Shown here: positions 56,738-64,000 of the stretch, piece after piece | Layout: the number at the start of each line of letters is the position of its first letter | How positions within the stretch are numbered: position 1 is the first letter of the stretch | NCBI GenBank assembly: GCA_016708435.1 | Contig: JADJFV010000034.1 | Span: forward strand, 62,001 to 126,000 | DNA from: Leptospiraceae bacterium | GTDB lineage: Bacteria; Spirochaetota; Leptospiria; Leptospirales; Leptospiraceae | DNA: 64,000 nucleotides | Reading direction: 5' to 3' | The notes under the pieces: generated by a model | Database searches by the model: none | What the model was told of the DNA's origin: nothing | The model's input: only the letters and a program-made list of their open reading frames with translations | Position numbers and translations under genes: made by a program

Positions 56738-57544
56738 ATGGAAATTCCAGTTCTAAAAGACAATGACTTCAAATTTTTTCAAGATCTAATTTTTCAATTG
56801 GCTGGGCTAAGCATGAGTGCTGCCAAAAAGCCCCTTGTCGGAAATAGATTAGTTACCAGGCTAAGATACTATGAATTAAGGTCTTACGAAGAATATGTGC
56901 ATATTCTTCGTAATCCCCACAATGATGCTGAGAGGCAAATCTTTATTGACCTCTTAACTACAAACGAAACTAGTTTTTTTAGAGAGCCAATTCATTTTGA
57001 CTTTATGAAATCTCATATTTTAAATCAAGACTCTTTACCGAATCCATTTAGAGTTTGGAGTGCCGCCTGTTCTTCTGGTGAAGAGCCTTACAGCATTGCA
57101 ATGCTTTTAGAAGATAAAATTCGCGGTGTTAATTGGGAGCTGCTTGCTTCAGATATTAGTTCAAGAGTTTTAGAAAAATCCCAAAAGGGACTTTATCCGA
57201 TTGATAAATCTGAGAAAATTCCAATGGATTACTTGAAAAAATACTGTCTAAAAGGAAAGAACGCAAATGCGGGATATTTCAAAATTTCCGATGAGATACG
57301 AGATAGAATTAAATTTCTTCCTCTGAATCTAAATGAGCCATTTCCCAATTTTGGAAAATTTAGCATTATATTTTTACGAAATGTCATGATATACTTTGAT
57401 AAGGAAACGAGAATTAAACTCATAAGGAAAATATCTGATTCATTATACCAAGGGGGATATCTATTTATAGGTCACTCAGAAACCCTTTTGGAAATTACTG
57501 ATCAGCTTGCAATGGTCCGACCTACTATTTATAGGAAAAAATGA
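56738..57544 (+). CDS. cheR: Chemotaxis protein methyltransferase CheR
   Basis: The protein has 268 residues. An N-terminal helical domain is followed by the SAM-binding region FRVWSAACSSGEEPYSIAM, LLASDISSRVLEKS and FLRNVMIYFDKETR. The enzyme methylates glutamates of MCPs for adaptation. It overlaps cheD by four bases (ATGA). The shared tail of the MCPs (NHDFEKF) is a possible docking site for it. Confidence 0.93.
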   Translation: MEIPVLKDNDFKFFQDLIFQLAGLSMSAAKKPLVGNRLVTRLRYYELRSYEEYVHILRNPHNDAERQIFIDLLTTNETSFFREPIHFDFMKSHILNQDSLPNPFRVWSAACSSGEEPYSIAMLLEDKIRGVNWELLASDISSRVLEKSQKGLYPIDKSEKIPMDYLKKYCLKGKNANAGYFKISDEIRDRIKFLPLNLNEPFPNFGKFSIIFLRNVMIYFDKETRIKLIRKISDSLYQGGYLFIGHSETLLEITDQLAMVRPTIYRKK

Positions 57545-58035
57545 ATTTACCGGAGCATATACTTGAAATATTTTTGATGCCGGGCGATTTTTTTTGGGGC
57601 GATTCTTCTACTCGAATTAGGACAGTATTAGGCTCTTGCATTTCCATTTGTCTGTGGCATCCTGTAAAAAAACAAGGTGGTATGTGTCATTATATGCTAC
57701 CGACGAGAAACATTGACTTAGCAGCGAATAATATGAAGTTAAATGGAAAATATGGAGATGAAGCATGGCAAATGTTTTTGCGAGAAATTCGAAAGACGAA
57801 TACAAAGCCGTCTGAATACCTGGTAAAATTATTCGGTGGGTCAAATATGTTTACGCCTACAGAGAAAAGCATTCCTGATATGGGTGTTGGAGATAAGAAC
57901 ATTGATCTTGCTAGAAGAATAATTAGTGAGTTCAAATTAAATCTAGTCTCGGAGAATTTGGGTGGAAATAAACCTCGTAGAATTCACTTTGATGTATGGA
58001 GTGGAAATGTGTGGTTGAAGAGGCAGGAGGAGTGA
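57541..58035 (+). CDS. cheD: Chemoreceptor glutamine deamidase CheD
   Basis: The 164-residue protein has the CheD catalytic pair: C33 in VLGSCISICLW and H50 in CHYMLPTR. GGSNMF and GNVWLKR follow in the usual positions. It deamidates receptor glutamines and often binds CheC or CheY-P; no cheC is in the window. It ends directly at the cheB start codon, with AGGAGGAG for cheB inside its last codons. Confidence 0.9.
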   Translation: MNLPEHILEIFLMPGDFFWGDSSTRIRTVLGSCISICLWHPVKKQGGMCHYMLPTRNIDLAANNMKLNGKYGDEAWQMFLREIRKTNTKPSEYLVKLFGGSNMFTPTEKSIPDMGVGDKNIDLARRIISEFKLNLVSENLGGNKPRRIHFDVWSGNVWLKRQEE

Positions 58036-59112
58036 ATGAATAAAATTCGAGTTGCGGTTATTGATGATTCGGCGCTGGTAAGGCAAATTTTTACAGAAAT
58101 AATTAACGCAGAGCCTGAGTTAGAATTATTATTTACAGCCTCTGATCCATTGTTTGCACTTGAGAAAATGCGAAACGGTTGGCCTGATGTTATAATACTT
58201 GATGTTGAGATGCCTAGAATGGATGGGATCACTTTCCTGAGAAAAATTATGCAGGAAAGACCGACGCCTATTATAATGTGCTCTACATTAACACAAGCAA
58301 ATTCTCCGACACTTATGCAAGCTCTTCAAAACGGAGCGATAGATATTTTTACAAAGCCTTCCGTTGGATTAAAAGATTTTCTATCTGACTCAAAGCGCTT
58401 ATTCATTGACGCCATTAAAGCAGCCTCCGTTTCCAATCTAAAGAAATTAAATATTAAAAATTATCAACCCGGCGGAAAAACGATATTAGCCGAATTTGAT
58501 AATGTTAAGGTTAAATCAATAGTAACCACAGAGTTGACAACTACAGATAAAGTAATAGCAATAGGAACATCTACGGGTGGAACTATTGCATTGGAATATA
58601 TCCTTACTCAGTTAGAAGTGAATTGTCCGGGAATCGTTATTGTGCAGCATATGCCTGAGAAGTTTACAGCCGCTTTCGCAGAGAGATTAAACAAAATCAG
58701 TAAAATAGAAGTGAAAGAAGCAGTAGATAAAGACCGAGTGATGCACGGCGTTGCACTCATTGCGCCGGGTAATAAGCATATGTCTCTGCGGCGAAGTGGT
58801 GCTCAATATTATGTAGACATTTCGGATGGTCCTTTAGTGAGTCGTCATAGGCCTTCTGTGGATGTTCTTTTTAGATCAGTTGCAAAACATGCAGGAGCAA
58901 ATGCAGTGGGTATTATTATGACTGGAATGGGTGACGATGGGGCTAATGGTATGAAAGAAATGCATGAGCAAGGAGCTTTTACAGTTGCACAGAATGAAGA
59001 GTCTTGCGTTGTATTCGGTATGCCAAAGGAAGCTATTAAAAAAAATGCAGTCGACAAAGTAATTTCTCTGGAAGAAATTCCAAGTGTTATAATGAAGTAT
59101 AGGTCAATATGA
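58036..59112 (+). CDS. cheB: Chemotaxis methylesterase CheB
   Basis: The protein has 358 residues. A receiver with D56 in ILDVEMPRMDG is followed by a linker and the methylesterase domain, with Ser in IGTSTGG, His in VQHMPEKF and Asp in TGMGDDGANG. It is the usual length. It removes methyl groups from MCPs when phosphorylated by CheA. It overlaps the next gene by four bases. Confidence 0.94.
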   Translation: MNKIRVAVIDDSALVRQIFTEIINAEPELELLFTASDPLFALEKMRNGWPDVIILDVEMPRMDGITFLRKIMQERPTPIIMCSTLTQANSPTLMQALQNGAIDIFTKPSVGLKDFLSDSKRLFIDAIKAASVSNLKKLNIKNYQPGGKTILAEFDNVKVKSIVTTELTTTDKVIAIGTSTGGTIALEYILTQLEVNCPGIVIVQHMPEKFTAAFAERLNKISKIEVKEAVDKDRVMHGVALIAPGNKHMSLRRSGAQYYVDISDGPLVSRHRPSVDVLFRSVAKHAGANAVGIIMTGMGDDGANGMKEMHEQGAFTVAQNEESCVVFGMPKEAIKKNAVDKVISLEEIPSVIMKYRSI

Positions 59113-59657
59113 GTAAATCTGTTTATCGTAAAGAAGAAATAATTCGTCCTGATGGAAGTGTTGGCTTTGCTATCGTCTCCTTTAATTTGGAAGATGTCTA
59201 TTACAAAGTAAAAGAAGTTTTGAACAAATACTTTTCTGATGTGTTATTTGAGAGTATTCCGCTCACGGGATGGACGGCTTCACCTTCGGAAATTGGATTT
59301 AATCCACCGGGGAATAAAACGCGTATCCTCTCCTTCAAGAGACGAATCAATCGAGAAGAGCTGCCAGAGATAAAAGAACGATGCATTCAAATTGTGAATA
59401 CGTTTCAAAAGCAAGATAGTTCCATTAAAATTATTCCAGGTTATCAAACCCTTTTTAATACAATACTTGCATCAACGACAGATGATTTTCATAAGATTTA
59501 TTTATTTCATGGAGTTTTTGCAGAGGTAGTTTATAAATATGAAAGCAGGTTATTGCAGTGCACTGATACTGCGCCAACCTTTTTTTTGAATACGGATGTG
59601 ATTTATTATTTTACAAACCTACGTGAATACTTCAACCAATCAAAACAAATTCAATAA
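59109..59657 (+). CDS. DUF4416-like protein in the chemotaxis operon
   Basis: The protein has 182 residues and starts as ATGA within the cheB stop. The C-terminal half matches the DUF4416 pattern: IIPGYQTLFNTILASTTDDFHKIYL, then GVFAEVVYKY and FTNLREYF. The N-terminal half is less typical (RPDGSVGFAIVSF). The family has no known biochemical role. The tight coupling to cheB suggests a role in motility or chemotaxis, although co-transcription alone does not prove it. No signal peptide or membrane segment is seen. Confidence 0.65.
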   Translation: MSKSVYRKEEIIRPDGSVGFAIVSFNLEDVYYKVKEVLNKYFSDVLFESIPLTGWTASPSEIGFNPPGNKTRILSFKRRINREELPEIKERCIQIVNTFQKQDSSIKIIPGYQTLFNTILASTTDDFHKIYLFHGVFAEVVYKYESRLLQCTDTAPTFFLNTDVIYYFTNLREYFNQSKQIQ

Positions 59658-59676
59658 GCAAGAGAGATTAACGTAA

Positions 59677-60240
59677 ATGAAAGCACTGATCAGAACAATT
59701 ATAAACATTCAATTTTTTTTTCTATTATTGACGGTAAATTATTGTAAGCCTCCTGAATTAAAAGTATTAAGCATTGAGTTATGCGAGAATTTTAGCAGTG
59801 AAGGAGTTTGTCGGGAAAAAATAAGTAATGCACATACTTATAATATTGCGATTGACCGAGCAAAAAAATTTGAAAGTTGGGAAGCTCTTAGTAATTATAT
59901 GTATTTTCATTCAAGGCAAACACCTGGATTTATAGTTCGCTTCAATAGAAAATTTACTCTCACTGAAAAAGAAATTTTGCACAAGACTTATAAAGCTAAT
60001 TACAGTTTTTATGGATCGAGTGGACATGTAGAGGGTCTTGATATAGGAGAGGACTGGATTGGTTCTTTTCAATATTTGGGAAGTGTTATCAAGGATAGGC
60101 AAAGATTATTCAAAGAGGAAAAGAATTATCCCAAAATCGAGTTGCTCTTTCCTGCAAATTTGAAATTCACTTTTGAATCAGGACTTGCTAAAGGGGATAT
60201 TACCACAGAATTGAACGTTAATTTACAATACAAAGAATAG
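59677..60240 (+). CDS. Small lipoprotein after the chemotaxis genes
   Basis: The protein has 187 residues. A signal peptide ends at a lipobox-like LLTVNYC, with the Cys at about residue 23. The mature part holds two further cysteines in LCENFSSEGVC and no recognised domain. It lies 19 bases after the DUF4416 gene and may be the last member of the operon. A short palindrome, GAGAACGGTTCTC, follows at about 60239-60252 but has no T-run. Confidence 0.7.
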   Translation: MKALIRTIINIQFFFLLLTVNYCKPPELKVLSIELCENFSSEGVCREKISNAHTYNIAIDRAKKFESWEALSNYMYFHSRQTPGFIVRFNRKFTLTEKEILHKTYKANYSFYGSSGHVEGLDIGEDWIGSFQYLGSVIKDRQRLFKEEKNYPKIELLFPANLKFTFESGLAKGDITTELNVNLQYKE

Positions 60241-60298
60241 AGAACGGTTCTCTTGAAAGAAGCTAAAGTTTAAAAATTGAAAGTGAAAACCTCTTTAG

Positions 60299-61897
60299 AT
60301 GAAGTTAATTCAAAAACTCATTACATTTTTTATATTCTTTGCTTTCGTTGTTAGCATTTACTTATCAATCTATCGCGGAATCTGGCAAAACCTTTATATT
60401 TACACAAATAGTGATTTATTGTATATTCCCTCTCTCGTTAAAGACTTTTGGGAAGGCTTCTATGATTGGAGATTATGGGTATTAACCCCGGCTCCTTATT
60501 TTTTCCCCGATATAATTATTTTCTTATTTATAAGTTATTTTACTTCTAATTTATATCTTTCCTTTTTTATATACGGTTTGGTTTTTGCTTTGTCTTTGAT
60601 TTATACAGTTGTTTCTTTAATTCAAATGAATCAGGCTCATGTTTCAACTATTGGTATTTACAAAGCGGCAATTTATTATTTTACGCTATTTATTTCTATC
60701 CTGGCTTTTTTTCCAGATGATATTGGTTTGTTTCTATTTCCATCTTACCATACGAGTTCTATTCTACTCAGCTTATTTTTGTATGTAATTTTATTAAAAG
60801 CTAGAACGAGGATTCGAATATTTCTATTTATCAGTATTTCTACACTTGCAGTTCTTTCTGATAAACAAATCTTGTATACATTTTACTTTCCTTTTTTAAT
60901 CGCTTCGTTTTCTCTTAAGTCAAAAATTAGCAATAAAATCCATTGGAAATGCTTATTCTATTTTCTAACGAGTCTAGTTTTTAGTTCATTGATTTTAAAA
61001 CTTTTATCAGCTTTTGACATATTTCAAATTCCTTCGATTCCAATCATGGCGGAGTTAAAAAAGAATATTTTGCAAATGAAAGCAATTGCAAATACCAAGC
61101 ATATTCTGCCGGAATTACGGCTATTTTTCTATGATTATTTTTCAAAAAAACTTATTTTATTTCTAACATTTCTAATATCATTAGGGTTAAATATCTATTA
61201 TTCGATAAAAAAATTTGAATCAAGAATTGATATACGTTTATTTTCTAGATTTGTTTTATTGATTTATTTCTTTTCAATTTTATCTCAAATGTTCTTCGGA
61301 GTATGGGGAGGATTTAGATATTTATGGGCTTTGTTTTTTTTTCCATACTTCTCAATTTTTTATTACACATGGAATTATCGGAATAGAATTTTAACAAACC
61401 AAGGTTTAAGCGCAGTAAGGGGGGACAAACATTTATACTTTTTAGAAGGAATAGATCAAACCAGGTTCCTCGGTTTTAGCTATATAATAAGCTTCCTTTT
61501 AATTTGTATAACTTGGTTCTTTCTTTTTCAAAAGGAATCTATAAAAATAGAGTATAACAATCCTTATCCTCCTTTTGTTTCTTGTCTTGATTCTCTAAAG
61601 ACAAAATATAATTTACGAAGTGGAATTTCTGATTACTGGAATGCAAAGCATATTCGATATTTGTCGCACAAGGGGCTAATAGTAAATCAAGTCTTTGTCG
61701 ATTTTGAAAAATATAGTTGGATTCATAATCGCGATTGGTATAACAAAGACAAGGAAGGGAAAGCAATTTTCTACAATTTTGTAATCCCTGAGAGACTCGA
61801 TACTGCAAGGATTCAAAAAAAAATTGAAAGCCAAAAAATAATAGAGCAATGTGAAGGGAAAGAAATTTACATTTATCAGAAAGGATTTGAGTTTTAG
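60299..61897 (+). CDS. Polytopic membrane protein of unknown function
   Basis: The protein has 532 residues and about ten membrane helices, starting with a strongly hydrophobic stretch at residues 5-25. A soluble domain of about 115 residues ends the protein, with short Tyr- and Trp-rich parts (WNAKHIRYL, YSWIHNRDWYNK). The layout resembles membrane glycosyltransferase-like proteins, but the family's usual acidic motif is not clear. It is preceded by 58 bases and followed by a tRNA gene on the other strand. No function is proposed. Confidence 0.7.
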   Translation: MKLIQKLITFFIFFAFVVSIYLSIYRGIWQNLYIYTNSDLLYIPSLVKDFWEGFYDWRLWVLTPAPYFFPDIIIFLFISYFTSNLYLSFFIYGLVFALSLIYTVVSLIQMNQAHVSTIGIYKAAIYYFTLFISILAFFPDDIGLFLFPSYHTSSILLSLFLYVILLKARTRIRIFLFISISTLAVLSDKQILYTFYFPFLIASFSLKSKISNKIHWKCLFYFLTSLVFSSLILKLLSAFDIFQIPSIPIMAELKKNILQMKAIANTKHILPELRLFFYDYFSKKLILFLTFLISLGLNIYYSIKKFESRIDIRLFSRFVLLIYFFSILSQMFFGVWGGFRYLWALFFFPYFSIFYYTWNYRNRILTNQGLSAVRGDKHLYFLEGIDQTRFLGFSYIISFLLICITWFFLFQKESIKIEYNNPYPPFVSCLDSLKTKYNLRSGISDYWNAKHIRYLSHKGLIVNQVFVDFEKYSWIHNRDWYNKDKEGKAIFYNFVIPERLDTARIQKKIESQKIIEQCEGKEIYIYQKGFEF

Positions 61898-61908
61898 ACT
61901 CGATTTTT

Positions 61909-61990
<82 letters not shown>

Positions 61991-62175
61991 GTGTAGATAA
62001 AGTCAGGATTATTCGCTCATAATTTTTGTAAAGAATTTTAGCTTTCAATTAAATACTGAAATAAAAAATTCTTTCAACTCAAATCGGATTTCTCTAATTG
62101 TAAGACAAAGCCATATACTTTCAAGCTGAGCCTTTCTTGCAAATTTTCCAATTTCCGAAGAAATATTTATTATCT

Positions 62176-64000
62176 CTAAAGCTTACCAATTTCTCTTGCT
62201 GCAATGTTTCCTTCTAGGATAGCACGCTTAGCGTCTAATCCTGAAGTCTCCTTCGCACCACCGATTACGAAAACTTGTTTTTCTGGGTGCTTCTCTTTGT
62301 AAGAATTTGCTAATGAATCTTCCTTATCTTGACCCGCACAAACTAGAATTGTATCGCATTCGATAATTTTTTCTCCGGACGATTTCAAGTCTATGACAAG
62401 TCCTTCTTCTCTAACTTCTTTGTAGCTGAGGGATGTATAGAACTCAACTCCAGTTGATTGTAATTCCTGTAAAAGCGCCCAACCCGTAGTAGTTCCAAGT
62501 CCTGCCCCAACTTTGCCTGACCTGCGCAAAATGGAGATTTTGCGCTTTGCGGAATGTGGTTGAATTTTTACATCCGTAAACGAGGCAACATTGTATTTTG
62601 CAAAGTATTCATCGATCGTCGGATCGTGGTCTTCGAGAAGTTTGTGAGCCGAGTCACACCCGATTCCTCCACCACCGATGATGGCGATTTTTTCTCCTGG
62701 AATAAATTTTCCGTTTAAATAATCCACATAGCTTCCCACTTTCTTTTTTTCTAAACCGGGGATATTAAAACCGCGGGGGCGAACACCGGTTGCAAATACA
62801 ACTGCATCAGGATTTAATTTTTCAAGCATTTCTAGACTGCATTCCGAGTTTAACTGGATATTAACCCCAAGGTATTTTAGCTCATGCTCGAAATAACGAA
62901 TTGTTTCTTTAAATTCAAACTTCCCTGGAATACTCGCTGCCATATTGAGTTGTCCACCGAGCTTATTTGATCTTTCGTATAACGTTACTTCATGTCCGAG
63001 TGTCGCAGAAAGGCGGGCTGCTTCCATTCCGCCGGGACCCGAACCAATGATAACTACTTTGCTTTTCTTACCTTTAGGCATTTGGGAAAATTCTAATTCT
63101 CTGTTTGCCTCAGGATTTACGAGGCAAGACACCATTAGCTCCTTAAAGGTATGATCCAGGCAGGCTTGGTTGCAGGCTATACAAGTATTTACTCTCTCAG
63201 AATTTCCTGCTTTTATTTTATTTACGAATGCAGGATCAGCAAGCATTGGTCGCGCCATACTGACAATATCCGCTTCTCCATCTTTTAAAATTCGAACAAT
63301 CGTTTCTGGAATATTAACTCGATTAGATGCAATGATAGGAACACCCGGAGTTGCATCTTTAATTTTCTTTGCAATCTTTGCCCAGGCTCCACGGGGAACT
63401 AACATACTGATTGTTGGTATTCTAGATTCATGCCAACCGATTCCTATGTTGAGCGCATTCGCTCCGTTATCCCTAAGTAGCTTTGCCATGATCAATACTT
63501 CTTCGAGAGTTGGATTTCCAGGAATTAAATCAATGCCGGACATTCTATAAACGATCGGATAATCAGGACCTACCATTTCTCTTACTTTTTTCAAAGCTTC
63601 GATTCCAAAGTTCATTCTTTTTTCTGAATTTCCGCCAAAGAAATCTTCTCTTTGATTGGTTACAGGCGAAAAAAATTGGTTTATTAAATAACCTTCGCTT
63701 CCCATGATTTCTACAGCGCCAAATCCTACTTGTTTAGCGCGTAATGCCGATTTGCCGAAGTCTTCAATTGTTTTCCATGCTTCGTCTTCAGTAAGAGCGT
63801 GAGGAACAAATCGATTGATAGGTGCACGAATAGCAGATGGAGCAACCAATTCTCTGTGATAGGCATAACGTCCTGCATGAAATAATTGAGCGCATAATAT
63901 ACCTTTGCCTTTTAAGCCCTGGTTTACTTTTTCTAATTCCTTGCAGTCTTCTTCTTTTTCAAAGTTGAAGAAAATATTATTTCCTTTGCCCGCATGATTG
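62176..64000 (-). CDS. NADH:flavin oxidoreductase / 2,4-dienoyl-CoA reductase-like (5' truncated)
   Basis: The frame stays open to the window edge, so the true start lies beyond 64000; about 607 codons are visible of a family of about 670. An Old Yellow Enzyme barrel (QLFHAGRYAYH, then FGAVEIMGSEGYLINQF) is followed by a 4Fe-4S site with cysteines in CIACNQACLDH and VSC. A FAD domain (GSGPGGMEAA) and an NAD domain (GGGGIGCDSA) follow. The layout is that of FadH and related bile-acid or trimethylamine dehydrogenases. It could reduce enoyl or dienoyl-CoA; the exact substrate cannot be told. Confidence 0.88.
   Translation of the reverse strand, partial: NHAGKGNNIFFNFEKEEDCKELEKVNQGLKGKGILCAQLFHAGRYAYHRELVAPSAIRAPINRFVPHALTEDEAWKTIEDFGKSALRAKQVGFGAVEIMGSEGYLINQFFSPVTNQREDFFGGNSEKRMNFGIEALKKVREMVGPDYPIVYRMSGIDLIPGNPTLEEVLIMAKLLRDNGANALNIGIGWHESRIPTISMLVPRGAWAKIAKKIKDATPGVPIIASNRVNIPETIVRILKDGEADIVSMARPMLADPAFVNKIKAGNSERVNTCIACNQACLDHTFKELMVSCLVNPEANRELEFSQMPKGKKSKVVIIGSGPGGMEAARLSATLGHEVTLYERSNKLGGQLNMAASIPGKFEFKETIRYFEHELKYLGVNIQLNSECSLEMLEKLNPDAVVFATGVRPRGFNIPGLEKKKVGSYVDYLNGKFIPGEKIAIIGGGGIGCDSAHKLLEDHDPTIDEYFAKYNVASFTDVKIQPHSAKRKISILRRSGKVGAGLGTTTGWALLQELQSTGVEFYTSLSYKEVREEGLVIDLKSSGEKIIECDTILVCAGQDKEDSLANSYKEKHPEKQVFVIGGAKETSGLDAKRAILEGNIAAREIGKL

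Overview
The window is AT-rich chromosomal DNA of a spirochaete, most likely a member of the Leptospiraceae. The evidence is a (R)-citramalate synthase that reads like Leptospira CimA from end to end, a lipoprotein with a C-terminal DUF1554 domain (largely a Leptospira family), many exported proteins with the loose spirochaetal lipobox, and a heavy load of signalling proteins (chemotaxis, GGDEF/EAL, SpoIIE phosphatase, class III cyclase). No phage, IS element, CRISPR array or rRNA is visible. One tRNA-Leu(GAG) is present.

Layout. 1-6.1 kb: the 3' part of an FMN glutamate-synthase-like protein, an orphan TAXI binding lipoprotein, a large Ig-like lipoprotein with Thr/Ser-rich tracts, a Crp/Fnr regulator with FNR-like cysteines, and an ankyrin protein. 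6.8-11.3 kb: a two-gene acyl-CoA carboxylase (carboxyltransferase, then fused biotin carboxylase/biotin carrier), closed by two striking palindromes. 11.4-24.7 kb: a TPR exported protein, a GalT-like HIT protein, a BioF-DUF952-RmlD operon, an operon of adenylate cyclase, FecR protein and exported protein, a DUF1554 lipoprotein and a zinc alcohol dehydrogenase. 24.7-30.2 kb: SpoIIE phosphatase, diguanylate cyclase and GGDEF-EAL protein; the DNA between the last two carries decayed copies of neighbouring sequence. 30.2-33.8 kb: a phosphotransferase/DUF6285 pair resembling LvaA/LvaB, with two alpha/beta hydrolases. 33.9-42.2 kb: two paralogous SH3-like exported proteins, pyruvate kinase, a small exported protein, and a coupled operon smr-cimA-pth-thrB.

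42.4-60.2 kb is a long sensory and chemotaxis cluster on one strand: PAS histidine kinase, REC-histidine kinase, REC-ATPase lacking a phosphoacceptor His, CheY, STAS, CheA, MCP with four PAS repeats, CheW, a second MCP with three PAS repeats, a second CheW, CheR, CheD, CheB, a DUF4416 protein and a lipoprotein. The MCP-CheW pair is duplicated. The stretch from about 52.2 to 56.1 kb is full of small indels, several of them in homopolymers, that break both MCPs and one CheW. These look at least partly like assembly or sequencing errors in a repeat, so the broken genes may be intact in the organism. The window ends with a polytopic membrane protein, tRNA-Leu and a 5'-truncated 2,4-dienoyl-CoA reductase-type oxidoreductase.

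Functionally the window combines acyl-CoA and branched-chain amino acid metabolism with cyclic-nucleotide signalling and motility control. No wholly new system is proven. The strongest candidates for follow-up are the duplicated MCP/CheW module, the LvaAB-like kinase pair, the scar of duplicated gene fragments at 27.9-28.1 kb and the palindromes at 11.3 kb.
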